Source of the DNA: Bradyrhizobium forestalis
Lineage (GTDB): Bacteria > Pseudomonadota > Alphaproteobacteria > Rhizobiales > Xanthobacteraceae
Length of the DNA: 64,000 nt
Direction: 5' to 3'
Assembly: GCF_002795245.1 (NCBI RefSeq)
Contig: NZ_PGVG01000004.1
Span: 1-64,000 of the forward strand
Part shown: positions 25,601-33,703 of the stretch, one piece after another
Layout of the letters: each line of letters starts with the position of its first letter
Numbering within the stretch: the stretch's first letter is position 1
The notes under the pieces: generated by a model
What the model saw: only the letters and a program-made list of their open reading frames with translations
Database searches by the model: none
What the model was told of the DNA's origin: nothing
Position numbers and translations under genes: made by a program

Positions 25601-26720
25601 CGTTGATCGCGACGCTGTCAGGCACGAACGTGTAGGCGCCGCTCGTACTGTTGACGTAGAGCGTCCCGTACGGACCTGTCTTTGACAGATCGTATGTCAC
25701 TCCGTCGAGGACCGTCTCGCCGGCGGTCGCCCCTACGACGCCAAAGGTCAGCTTGGCGCTGCTGCTGGTGCTGCTGGCAGCGAAAATTCCGCTCGTCGCA
25801 GTGAATGTATCGAACACCACCGTATCGAGCTCTGTTGGCCCCGCTCCGGTGCTGAGCGTCGGCGGTATGGGGTCGAAAATGGGAATAACGAATGGTGACG
25901 CAGGCGCCAGCAAATTCTGCAGCGCGGGCGCGTCGGGCTGAATGAAATTGATCGGCTGCAGCGACTGGGTTTTGACGAACGGAGGCGTGCTCGAGCCATG
26001 CGGCCCTTGTCCTTCCAGATTGGCGAGCACCTCCTGCTGCGCAGCGCGCAACTCGTCCATGCGAGCGGCCGTATTCGCGACCTGATTGACACTGATGCTG
26101 GATCCCACCTTCTTGACGACGATCGTCTCGCCAGGATCTTCGACGATGATGTGTCGCGGGATCCGTTCCTTGGTCACGAGCTCAAATGCGCCGTGCGCAA
26201 GGTCCTTGTAAGTGATGGAGTCGTCATCCAGGAATGTGACGTCCGGGTCCGCGGCCTCGGCATTTTGCGCGACCGAGAAAGTCAATGCTGCAAGCGTCAG
26301 CATTCCGAAACCGCCCGCGTGACTCCGGGCGCGAATGCCTGCAATTGGCGTATTCAGCTGGAGAGACCCGCTTTCTGCCAGCCGACCTGGTACGAAACTG
26401 AAGCTCCCTCGGGTCACGTCGAACAGGGCTGTAGGTGACGTGCCTTCGACTTCGAAGACGAATTCGCTCAGCGCGAGGCGAGTGTCGCAGGAGATGTTGA
26501 AGAAGGTACCGTCGATGAAGCGAATCGTGATCTGTCCGTCGGCATCGGTCTCTATCACGTCAGCCCGGTAGACAGGCGCGCCGACTACGGCCTGTGTGGC
26601 GACGCCGCTGGCTCGCGTGAGCGTGCCGCAGCCGATCGCTGCATGAATATGACCAATGATTTGGACGGGCAGGGCCGCGGCGGCCCCATCACCAACCTGG
26701 ACACCGGATGCAACCAACAT
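22629..26720 (-). CDS. FecR / VCBS-repeat / RTX protein (1363 aa)
   Basis: Large surface or secreted protein. A FecR-like domain (about residues 55-170: DVIETDADGQITIRFIDGT, FVPGRLAESG) is followed by a linker with a helical segment, a cadherin-like region (SGAYTFVPDSVAINALK), four VCBS repeats of about 110 residues (GTLTDTDVD, GVWTYTLDN, GETLTDTFTV) and RTX calcium-binding nonapeptides (GAGNDTVNG, GSGNDTIKG, GFGADQLTG). RTX repeats and lack of a classic signal at the start suggest type I secretion; no ABC/HlyD genes are near. The long C-terminal tail is disordered. Possible adhesin or biofilm matrix protein. ATG 26720 is chosen for its upstream GAGG; a start 24 codons earlier is possible. 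Confidence 0.9.
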   Translation of the reverse strand: MLVASGVQVGDGAAAALPVQIIGHIHAAIGCGTLTRASGVATQAVVGAPVYRADVIETDADGQITIRFIDGTFFNISCDTRLALSEFVFEVEGTSPTALFDVTRGSFSFVPGRLAESGSLQLNTPIAGIRARSHAGGFGMLTLAALTFSVAQNAEAADPDVTFLDDDSITYKDLAHGAFELVTKERIPRHIIVEDPGETIVVKKVGSSISVNQVANTAARMDELRAAQQEVLANLEGQGPHGSSTPPFVKTQSLQPINFIQPDAPALQNLLAPASPFVIPIFDPIPPTLSTGAGPTELDTVVFDTFTATSGIFAASSTSSSAKLTFGVVGATAGETVLDGVTYDLSKTGPYGTLYVNSTSGAYTFVPDSVAINALKAPTTDGFVITVSDGLNSASQTFTVTINGVNDAAIISGTTTGSIIEAGGIANGTPGTPIATGTLSDTDVDDPPNTFTTVSSPTASAGGYGTFTMTAAGVWTYTLDNSNLAVQGLNAGETLTDSFTVTTIGGTAQVVTITIHGASDAAIISGATTGAVIEAGGIANANPGTPIATGTLTDTDVDTIANAFTAVGLPTASAAGYGAFTMTAAGVWTYTLDNVNAAVQALNTGETLTDTFTVTSLDGTAQVVTVTIHGTNDAAIVSGTTTGSVTEAGGIANATPGSPSATGTLFAADVDNASNTFTAVSSPKASTNGYGTFTLTAAGVWTYTLDDASAAVQALNVGGTLTDSFTVTTLDGTPQVVTVTVHGSNDAAVISGTATGSVTEAGTFSPGVPIATGTLTDTDVDNTPNTFTAVSSQTASDGGYGTFTMTAAGVWTYTLDNNNGLVQALDVGDTLTDTFTVTAIDGTTQTVSVAIHGASDADPNDFDNLATGSVVITDPPNVYGTPGSETIAGGGDTGQIIYAGAGNDTVNGTGKADVLYSGSGNDTIKGNDGNDVIYGGSGNDTINGNNGADTITGGFGADQLTGSNGNDRFAYLFVADSNTGQFDTITDFASGADKIDLTALGALGFAILALSLTSTAVPAHTIAWLYDSAANETIVYVNPTDQTLHIGDSSLLEVHLQGIATIDASDFILAPAAAPVMAAAGELLDLTATAQSDATAVTATTSGVSTDASGGDGTLLSDGSSTTQSTEATYSLDSSWDQIGWTEYSSLSSSDDVQTLATETPRGDGVAPSAGGLSTIVQHMVAPTEASFVFDHLTGPDTASAAGKNGAIAGGGQMPDIAIAALNFAHNAAEQHAGRGLALGNDAGNHVVSSPGNADQAAHAHGRGSDETADTALNPSLLKSSTGGASHSPASETQQLGESFRFKDNASLGSQHSAVPDHLSDLATHPGGFESELAIMPESSPPDVDPPHGASTAHGHVLHDLIV
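24150..25530 (-). repeat. Four tandem VCBS-coding repeats
   Basis: Four units of roughly 320-350 bp within the large gene, each encoding IISGTTTGS-like start, IATGTLTDTDVD, GYGTFTMTAAGVWTYTL and a VTVHG-like end. Nucleotide identity between neighbours is high, a sign of recent expansion. Limits are approximate. RTX nonapeptide repeats follow at about 23830-24075. Confidence 0.85.
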
Positions 26721-27092
26721 GGCTCGACCTCGCCTGGGTGATCGATTCAGGCTCGGCGTGCTGCCATGGTCTTTCGGGGCGGCCCTCGCCAAGGGACAAA
26801 TATCCTAGGCGCTGGCAGCCGAAGGCTTGCCCGCCGAAATCATCAACAAGTCTGATCCAGAGAGACGCATGGCGCGGGGACGGCGGCGCGAATGCCATTC
26901 CCGGCGTATCCCTCCCGCTAAAGTGATTAAATTGACAAACGATGCGTATTTAATTTATGGCGCTTCCGTAGCGTTGCGGTAAAATAGGCCGATTAAACGA
27001 ATTAAACAAGAATTATATTTATTGTGACGGCGCTTCGCGGCTCGAGAAATGAGCCGCCGATAGCGACAAGATCTTCTCGGAAAGGGCGGATC
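26721..27092. other. Divergent intergenic region, AT-rich
   Basis: No gene is seen. It separates the large FecR/VCBS/RTX gene from the small FecR gene. The stretch 26925-27025 is much richer in A+T than the rest of the window, with TTGACA at 26932, a plausible -35, but no convincing -10 at 17 bases. It probably holds both promoters and may mark acquired DNA. Confidence 0.5.
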
Positions 27093-27731
27093 ATGTGCAG
27101 ACCTACGATAGCCGCTTTGGCGACCGGCTTGGTCTTGGCGCTTGCCAATTTCGTGCCGGTTCAAGCGCAAATCGATTCCGCCAAGCCCGCCGTCGCCAGC
27201 CCGTCGTCGAAACCGATCGGGAAGGTGGTGGCGGCCACGGGCTCGGTCACGATCGAACATGCGGCCGCGGTGGTCGTTCAAGCGAATGTCTCGGGTGAGC
27301 CCGGCCGGGCCAAGACGGGTGATCCCGTATATCTCGGTGACGTGGTGCTGACCGGGGCCGATGGCCGAGTCGGAATCAACTTTACCGACGGCAGCTCGTT
27401 CAATCTGTCGAACAACGCCCGTATCGAGTTGGATCAATATGTGTATGAGCCGGCCGGCAAGTCCAATGCGACCCTGTTCAATCTCGCCAGGGGAACGTTC
27501 ACTCTTGTCGCGGGCAATGTCGCCAAGACCGGTGACATGAAGGTCGATACTCCCGTCGCCACGCTGGGGATCCGAGGCACGACGCCGCATATCGAGATTT
27601 CGGACGATGGGTCAGTCAAATTTTCGACCCTGATCGAAGAGGGCAAGCTCCTGAAGAAGCCGCCGACACCCGCGGCGCCGAAGCCCGATCGACGTGCCGA
27701 TCGCAGGCTCAACATCTGTCGGGGATGCTGA
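27093..27731 (+). CDS. Secreted FecR-domain protein
   Basis: Protein of 212 residues with a signal peptide (residues 1-24, ending VPVQAQ) and a FecR-like domain: GKVVAATGSVTIEH, DPVYLGDVVLTGADGRVGIN, DGSSFNLSNNARIELDQYVY, GTFTLVAGNVAKTGDMKVDTP, LGIRGTTPHI. The same motifs are found in the FecR part of the large gene divergent from it, so the two are probably functionally linked. There is no sigma/anti-sigma partner nearby, so it is unlikely to be a classical iron-transport FecR. AAAGGGCGGATC precedes ATG 27093. Confidence 0.85.
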   Translation: MCRPTIAALATGLVLALANFVPVQAQIDSAKPAVASPSSKPIGKVVAATGSVTIEHAAAVVVQANVSGEPGRAKTGDPVYLGDVVLTGADGRVGINFTDGSSFNLSNNARIELDQYVYEPAGKSNATLFNLARGTFTLVAGNVAKTGDMKVDTPVATLGIRGTTPHIEISDDGSVKFSTLIEEGKLLKKPPTPAAPKPDRRADRRLNICRGC

Positions 27732-27836
27732 GAAGTTTGCTTGAAGCCGTCGTGATGCCGGCGGCAACGCCGGGCCGGGCAGATATTCTGGAATTAGCGC
27801 TTCGTTCACTCGCGGAGCTTGGCGGCTGGTGTGAAA

Positions 27837-28691
27837 ATGATCGCAAGAGCCAGTGTCATCAAGGCAGTGATGCTCATTCTCATCGTTGTGCTGTTCGGTT
27901 CGTCGAGCTTGGCGCAGAAGCCGAAGACGGGCAGCTCACTCAAGAATGTTGAACTGTGTAACGGCTCAAATCGCGTGTCGCCCGAAGCTCGGATCGATGG
28001 CTGCACGGCGTTTATCGATGCGGGCGAGGGGAGCGCCAACGGCTTCGCCGTCGCCCACAACAACAGGGGCAATGCCTACAGCGCCAAAGCCGACTACGAA
28101 CGCGCGATCAAGGATTTCATTGAAGCGACCAGGCTTAACCCGAATTATGCCAAAGCCTTTAACAACCTCGGCGTGGCCTATCTGAGAACAGGCTCGCACG
28201 ACCTTGCTCTTGGCGCTTTCGAGGAGGCGCTCAAGCTCAACCCGAACTATGGCGCTGCTTTTGCCAACCGTGCGTCAGCCCACTTGAGGAGGAATGCGTA
28301 CGATCGTGCAGCGCAGGACTATGACGAGGCGCTTCGCCTTGACCCGAAGCTGGAGGCGGCGTGGAGCGGACGCTGTTGGGCCCGAGCCGTCCTTGGCGCT
28401 TTGCAGGCTGCGCTGGAAGACTGCGACATGGCGCTTCGATCGGGAGCAGGCAACGCCGCAACATATGACTCGCGCGCCCTGATAAATCTGAAGTTGGGAC
28501 AATTCTCCGCGGCTATCGATGACTACAACTCAGCGCTGCGGTTCGCGCCCAAGCTGGCGAGCGCGCTCTACGGTCGCGGGGTAGCCAGATTCAAGCTCGG
28601 CGACATCGATGGCGGCAATAGCGACATCGCGGCGGCCAGAAGCATCGACGCTGGAATTGGCGAGGACTTCGTCCGCTATGGGGTGCCGTGA
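27837..28691 (+). CDS. Secreted TPR protein
   Basis: Protein of 284 residues with an N-terminal signal peptide (MLILIVVLFGSSSLAQ) and at least five tetratricopeptide repeats (AHNNRGNAYSAKADYERAIK, AFNNLGVAYLRTGSHDLALG, AFANRASAHLRRNAYDRAAQ and so on). The N-terminal part has two Cys (CNGS, DGCTAFID) as in other periplasmic TPR proteins of rhizobia. It probably mediates protein-protein contacts in the periplasm. It follows the small FecR gene by about 105 bases on the same strand. ATG 27837 is preferred to GTG 27831 and TTG 27819. Confidence 0.85.
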   Translation: MIARASVIKAVMLILIVVLFGSSSLAQKPKTGSSLKNVELCNGSNRVSPEARIDGCTAFIDAGEGSANGFAVAHNNRGNAYSAKADYERAIKDFIEATRLNPNYAKAFNNLGVAYLRTGSHDLALGAFEEALKLNPNYGAAFANRASAHLRRNAYDRAAQDYDEALRLDPKLEAAWSGRCWARAVLGALQAALEDCDMALRSGAGNAATYDSRALINLKLGQFSAAIDDYNSALRFAPKLASALYGRGVARFKLGDIDGGNSDIAAARSIDAGIGEDFVRYGVP

Positions 28692-28733
28692 AGGGACTGA
28701 CCAACCGCGACGGCGCTGGTGCAGGTGCAGGTG

Positions 28734-28750
28734 TTAACAACTCCTTAACC
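28734..28750 (+). promoter_or_regulatory. CtrA box 1 before large TPR gene
   Basis: Perfect TTAA-CAACTCC-TTAACC, 164 bases before ATG 28898. Confidence 0.65.
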
Positions 28751-28837
28751 GCCTGCCTCTCAAATCCGAAACTGGCGGATCTGCTCCCGCTCGATCCGGC
28801 ACGGCGTGCTGCCCCCAGCGCAAATCAAGATATAGCA

Positions 28838-28852
28838 TTAACAAGTCCTTAA
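28838..28852 (+). promoter_or_regulatory. CtrA box 2 before large TPR gene
   Basis: Perfect TTAA-CAAGTCC-TTAA, 45 bases before ATG 28898. The spacer differs from that of box 1 by one base. Confidence 0.68.
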
Positions 28853-28897
28853 TTGCCGAGACCTACAGTCGACGGCACCGCCGGCGCCATTGCCGGC

Positions 28898-31800
28898 ATG
28901 ACCGCCGAACTGGAAGAAATGCCGCCAATGGCGCGAGAGGCTGCCGCTGGATTTGTGTCGCGAGCCCGCGCGTTGGCACGGGGCTTGTCGCGTCATGTCC
29001 GCGGGGCAACCTTGCTGGCGGCCTGTTTCCTGATTGGCTTCGCGGCGCCGGTCCGGGCGGCCGATCCGATCAGGGGCGAGGCGACGTTTTCCGCTGGCGG
29101 CGGCTTTGCCCGTCTGGTCATCAAGCTCGGCGAGGACGTTCCTTCCGAGGTGACGACCGCCGGCTCCATCCTCATCATCCGCTTCGACCGGCCGGTCGAT
29201 GTTCCCGTCGACCGGGTTCCGGAAGGCGCGCCCGACTACGTCAACTCTGCCCGCCGCGACCCTGACGGCGGCGCCATCCGCCTGTCGCTGGCGCGGCGCG
29301 TCACCGTCAACACCATGAACGCCGGCGAGCGCACCTTCGTCGACCTCTTGCCCGAGGGCTGGAAGGGACCGCCGCCGAGCCTGCCCATGGACGTGGTCAA
29401 GGAGCTCGCCGAGCGCGCACGCGTGGCCGAGCGCGCGCTGCGCGCCCAGCGCGCCGCTGCCGAGGCCAAGAAGCGTCCGCAGATCCGCGTGCGTGCCTCG
29501 GTGCAGCCGACCTTCGTGCGTTTCGTGTTCGAGATGCCCGACGGCGTCGGCGTCTCCTCCGTGCTCAACGAGCAGAAGCTCACGCTCGTCTTCAACGCCA
29601 ACCTCAATTTCGACCTGGCGGATGCGGTCGTCGCGGCGCCGCCGAATGTCGCCTCGATCAAGCAGAAGTCCGACATCGACCAGACCAATGTCGAGATCGC
29701 GCTGATCGGCGATTCCGACGTGCATTCGTTCCGCGACGAGAAGAACTATGTCGTCGACGTCTCGTTCCAGCCCGACAAGGGCAAGTCGGCCGCGACGCCC
29801 GAGGCGGCGATCGCGCAGATGAAGCCGGCCGGTCACGGACCGGCACCTGCGCCGGAAAAGCCGGCGGCCGAGAAGCCCAAGGATGCGCATCGCGAGATCG
29901 CACCGCCGACGTCGGAGACGATCGCGCGCGAGGCCAAGATCGACGTGAAGCCCGAGGTGATGCCGGACGCGCCCGCCGCGATGCCGGCCGCCGAAGCACC
30001 GAAGCCGGCGCCGGCTGCCGCGACTGAGGCTGCGCACGCAGCGGAAGCGCCCAAGGAGACATCCAAGGAAGCCCCGAAGCCCGTGCCGGCTGTCGCCGAA
30101 GCCCTGGCCGCGCCTGCCAAGCCTCTGGTTGCCGAAGCGCCCAAGGAGGCCGCGAAGGAAGCGGCGAAGGAGCCAGTCAAGGAATCCCCGAGGGCCGCCT
30201 CCGCCGAGACGCCCGCCGCCCCGCAGCTGTCCGTCGCCAGCGTCGATGCGCGTCGCGACAGCGACGGCTTGCGCGTCACGTTCCCGCTTCAGGTTTCAAC
30301 CGCCGCGGCGGCATTCCGCCGTGGCGATACTGTCTGGCTGGTGTTCGACACGCCGAAGCCGATCGATGTGGAGGCGATCCGCAGCAAGGGCGGCGCTATG
30401 ATCGGCGAGGTCGGCCGCATCCCGCTCGACAAGGGGCAGGCGGTGCGCATCCGTCTCACCCGTCCGCTGGTCTACTCGCTGACGAGCGAGGAGGTCGGCA
30501 AGGAGACCAACTGGATGTTGACGCTCGCCGACAAGATCCAGGCGACGCCGCTGCCGCTGATGATGTCGCGCAACATCACCGATCCCGCGCTTGCCAATAT
30601 CGCGATCCCCTTCGCCAATCCGGGCCTCCTGCACAAGCTCACCGACCCCGATGCCGGCGATACGCTCTATGTCGTCACCGCGCAGCGGCCGGTGCGCGGC
30701 TTCATCAAGCGACAGGATCTCGTCGATCTCTCGCTGCTGGAATCCGCGCACGGCATCGCGATCCGGCCGAACTCGGATGAGGTCGGCGTCGAGGTCGGCT
30801 CCGACAAGGTCATCCTCGGCAAGAAGGGCGGCCTGACGCTCTCGCCCGTCGACATCTCGGCCGAGCGGGCGCCGACCGCGGTGCGGCCGATCTTCAGCCC
30901 CGAAGGCTGGCGCAAGGGACAGTCGGAGAATTTCTGGACGCGCCAGAGCGAGCTGACGACGTCGATCTCGGCCGTCGAGCCCGCGCTGCGTTCGCTGCCG
31001 CGGCTCGATCTCGCGCAGTTCTACATGTCGCGCGCCATGTATCACGAAGCCAAGGCCGTGACCGAATTGATGCTGAGCGATCCCCTCAACAAGGAGGAGA
31101 GCGGCGCGCTGATCATGCATGCGATCGCGAGCATCCTCATCGGCCGGCCGGCGCAGGGCTTGAAGGACCTCGCCAATCCCGTGATCGGCAACAGCCACGA
31201 TTCCCAGCTCTGGAAGGCGCTCGCCTATGCGCGGCAGGGCAAATGGGCGGACGCGCGCGAGAAGTTCAAGAACGTCGAATTCGCCATCGCCTCTCTGCCG
31301 CTCGACATCCAGCGCATCGTGACGATGGACGCGATGCGCGCGTCGCTCGAGGTGAAGGACTATGCCGGCGCTTCCAAGCGGCGCAGCGAGCTCGAGGTGG
31401 TCGGTGTCCCACCTGAGGCTGCACCCGCCTTCGCCGTGCTGCGGGGCCGGCTCGCCGAGGCGCTCGGCCACGACAAAGATGCGCTTGACGACTACAAGTT
31501 CGCGGTCGCCTCGAACGACCGTCCGGCCGCGGCCGAGGCCAAGCAGCTCGAGGTCGCGCTGCGTCAGAAGCGCGACGAGATCGGCAAGGAAGAGGCACTG
31601 CGCGAGCTCGAGACGCTGTCGATGACCTGGCGCGGCGACGCGATCGAGGTCAAGACACTGCAGATGCTGTCGCAGCTGTATGCGGAGAACGGCCGTTACC
31701 GGGATGCGCTCACCGCCGCGCGCACCGCGACGAGGCTCCAGCCGAACGCCGAAGCCTCGCGCCTGGCGCAGGATCTTGCCTCCGATCTGTTCACGCAGAT

Positions 31801-32674
31801 ATTCCTGGGGCCTAAGGGCGACGAGCTGCCGCCGGTCGAGGCGCTCGGGATGTTCTACGAGTTCCGCGAGCTGACGCCGATCGGCCGCCGCGGCGACGAG
31901 CTGATCCGCCGGCTCGCCGACCGTCTCGCCTCGATCGATCTGCTCGACCAGGCCGCCGAGCTCTTGCAATACCAGGTCGATCATCGCCTCGAAGGCGCGG
32001 CGCGCGCCCAGGTCGCCGCGCGCCTTGCCATGATCTATCTCGCCAACCGCAAGCCCGACATGGCGATCACCGCGCTGCGCGCGAGCCGCATCAGCGATCT
32101 CTCAGGCGAGCTCCGGCAGCAGCGCCTGCTGCTGGAGGCGCGCGCGCAGAGCGATGTCGGCCGTCACGATCTCGCGCTCGACATCGTCTCCAACGTCTCC
32201 GGGCGCGAAGTGCTCCGCCTGCGCTCCGACATCTTCTGGGCCGCGCGGCGCTGGCGCGAATCCGCCGAGCAGATCGAGCTCTATTACGGCGAGCGCTTCC
32301 GCGATTTCAAGCCGCTCAATGCGGTCGAGAAGAGCGACATCATCCGCGCCGCGGTCGGCTATGCGCTCGCCGACGACTCGATCGGCCTGTCGCGCTTCCG
32401 CGAGAAATACGCGCCGCTGATGAGCGAGAGCGCCGACCGTCTCGCCTTCGACATCGCGAGCAAGCCGGCCGCAGCCTCCAGCGCCGAATTCGCCGAGATC
32501 GCCAAGCTCGCTGCCAGCGTCGATACGCTCGACGGCTTCCTGCGCGAGATGAAGCAGCGCTTCCCCGACGCCACCGCCCGCGCACCTGGCGCGCCGCAGG
32601 CCAGGGACGAGACCGATCACACCGGCTCGCTGCCGACGATTCCGGTGGTGCGGCAGATCAAGATGACGCGGTAG
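28898..32674 (+). CDS. Large exported TPR protein in flagellar cluster
   Basis: Protein of 1258 residues. Residues 37-54 form a signal or anchor (ATLLAACFLIGFAAPVRAAD). Two AMIN-like beta domains follow (ARLVIKLGEDVPSEV..., RTFVDLLPEGWKG; and LRVTFPLQVSTAAAAFRRGD, AVRIRLTRPLVYSL), separated by a Pro/Ala/Lys/Glu-rich linker of about 130 residues. The C-terminal half is alpha-helical with TPR-like repeats (FYMSRAMYHEAKAVTELML, ALAYARQGKWADAREKF, LSQLYAENGRYRDALTAAR). It may be a periplasmic scaffold for basal body or stator. Two CtrA boxes precede it and fliP lies next to it. ATG 28898 is chosen; the TTG at 28853 touches the CtrA box. Function is not established. Confidence 0.85.
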   Translation: MTAELEEMPPMAREAAAGFVSRARALARGLSRHVRGATLLAACFLIGFAAPVRAADPIRGEATFSAGGGFARLVIKLGEDVPSEVTTAGSILIIRFDRPVDVPVDRVPEGAPDYVNSARRDPDGGAIRLSLARRVTVNTMNAGERTFVDLLPEGWKGPPPSLPMDVVKELAERARVAERALRAQRAAAEAKKRPQIRVRASVQPTFVRFVFEMPDGVGVSSVLNEQKLTLVFNANLNFDLADAVVAAPPNVASIKQKSDIDQTNVEIALIGDSDVHSFRDEKNYVVDVSFQPDKGKSAATPEAAIAQMKPAGHGPAPAPEKPAAEKPKDAHREIAPPTSETIAREAKIDVKPEVMPDAPAAMPAAEAPKPAPAAATEAAHAAEAPKETSKEAPKPVPAVAEALAAPAKPLVAEAPKEAAKEAAKEPVKESPRAASAETPAAPQLSVASVDARRDSDGLRVTFPLQVSTAAAAFRRGDTVWLVFDTPKPIDVEAIRSKGGAMIGEVGRIPLDKGQAVRIRLTRPLVYSLTSEEVGKETNWMLTLADKIQATPLPLMMSRNITDPALANIAIPFANPGLLHKLTDPDAGDTLYVVTAQRPVRGFIKRQDLVDLSLLESAHGIAIRPNSDEVGVEVGSDKVILGKKGGLTLSPVDISAERAPTAVRPIFSPEGWRKGQSENFWTRQSELTTSISAVEPALRSLPRLDLAQFYMSRAMYHEAKAVTELMLSDPLNKEESGALIMHAIASILIGRPAQGLKDLANPVIGNSHDSQLWKALAYARQGKWADAREKFKNVEFAIASLPLDIQRIVTMDAMRASLEVKDYAGASKRRSELEVVGVPPEAAPAFAVLRGRLAEALGHDKDALDDYKFAVASNDRPAAAEAKQLEVALRQKRDEIGKEEALRELETLSMTWRGDAIEVKTLQMLSQLYAENGRYRDALTAARTATRLQPNAEASRLAQDLASDLFTQIFLGPKGDELPPVEALGMFYEFRELTPIGRRGDELIRRLADRLASIDLLDQAAELLQYQVDHRLEGAARAQVAARLAMIYLANRKPDMAITALRASRISDLSGELRQQRLLLEARAQSDVGRHDLALDIVSNVSGREVLRLRSDIFWAARRWRESAEQIELYYGERFRDFKPLNAVEKSDIIRAAVGYALADDSIGLSRFREKYAPLMSESADRLAFDIASKPAAASSAEFAEIAKLAASVDTLDGFLREMKQRFPDATARAPGAPQARDETDHTGSLPTIPVVRQIKMTR

Positions 32675-32720
32675 GACCGACGGGCTTCAGGCTGCATCAA
32701 TCACTGCGGCGGCTGGGTTC

Positions 32721-32840
32721 ACCTCTCCCGCTTGCGGGAGAGGTCGGCGCGAAGCGCCGGGTGAGGGCTGTGTCCTCTTGGGGATTGTCCCATTGCGGAA
32801 ACACCCTCTCCCCAACCTCTCCCGCAAGCGGGAGAGGGAG
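32721..32840. repeat. Palindromic repeat (CTCTCCC type)
   Basis: Inverted repeat ACCTCTCCCGCTTGCGGGAG ... CTCCCCAACCTCTCCCGCAA with an internal GCGCGAAGCGC hairpin. It lies between convergent genes and may stop transcription from both sides. The following 32841-32944 holds nothing recognisable. Confidence 0.75.
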
Positions 32841-32944
32841 TGCACCTCCGCCGCGGCGATCAGGCCAGGTTTCCGTCACGCCAGGTGTCTATGCGATGCG
32901 GGACCGAAGCGGCTTTCGTTGCGGAAGAGGCGGGGAGCCCGACA

Positions 32945-33703
32945 TTACCCCCCGTAACTCTGCACCAAGCTCCCCGCCACCAGCGACCAGCCGTCGACCA
33001 GCACGAAGAAGATCAGCTTGAACGGCAGCGAGATCGTTGCCGGCGGCAGCATCATCATGCCCATCGACATCAGCACGGAGGCGACGACGAGGTCGATGAT
33101 CAGGAAGGGGAGAAACAACAGGAAGCCGATCTCGAAGGCGCGCTTCAGCTCGGAGATCATGAAGGAGGGGACGAGAATGCGTAAGGCGAGATCGTCGGGA
33201 GTAGATGGCGGCGGCTCGCCGGAGAGATCCAGGAACAGCTTGAGGTCCTTCTCGCGCACGTTCTTCTGCATGAAGCCGCGCAAGGGGACGGAGGCGCGCT
33301 GCAGCGCATCCTCGACACTGATCTGGTTGGCGACGAGCGGGCGGATGCCTTCGTCGTAGGATTTCTGTAGCACCGGGCCCATCACGAAGAAGGTGAGGAA
33401 CATCGCGAGCGCAATGATCACCGAGTTCGGCGGCGCGGTCGCAGTGCCCATCGCGGTGCGCAGCAGCGACAGCACCACCACGATGCGCGTGAACGACGTC
33501 ATCATGATCAGGATCGATGGCGCGATCGACAGCACCGTGAGCAGTGCGATCAGCTGGATCGCGCGTTCGGTGACGCCGCCGCCGCCAGCGCCGCCGCCGA
33601 GGTTGATGCTGATGTCCTGGGCATGCGCCGGCATCGCAAGCGAGGCCGCACTGAACAGGACAGAAAGGACAAGAACTCTACGCGGGAGGGCCGGCAACCT
33701 CAC
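32945..33703 (-). CDS. fliP: Flagellar export protein FliP
   Basis: FliP (252 residues), core of the type III export gate. Signal peptide residues 1-28, then ERAIQLIALLTVLSIAPSIL, MMTSFTRIVVVLSLLRTAMG, PPNSVIIALAMFLTFFVM, and near the C-terminus ELKRAFEIGFLLFLPFLIID and MGMMMLPPATISLPFKLIFF. All are hallmark FliP segments. It starts by an ATGA overlap with fliO. Confidence 0.97.
   Translation of the reverse strand: MRLPALPRRVLVLSVLFSAASLAMPAHAQDISINLGGGAGGGGVTERAIQLIALLTVLSIAPSILIMMTSFTRIVVVLSLLRTAMGTATAPPNSVIIALAMFLTFFVMGPVLQKSYDEGIRPLVANQISVEDALQRASVPLRGFMQKNVREKDLKLFLDLSGEPPPSTPDDLALRILVPSFMISELKRAFEIGFLLFLPFLIIDLVVASVLMSMGMMMLPPATISLPFKLIFFVLVDGWSLVAGSLVQSYGG

Noticed and set aside
28795..28812. 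Sigma-54-like CCGGCACGGCGTGCTGCC before the large TPR gene
   Set aside because: The GG to GC spacing is wrong (no GC at N10) and the CtrA boxes explain the leader better.
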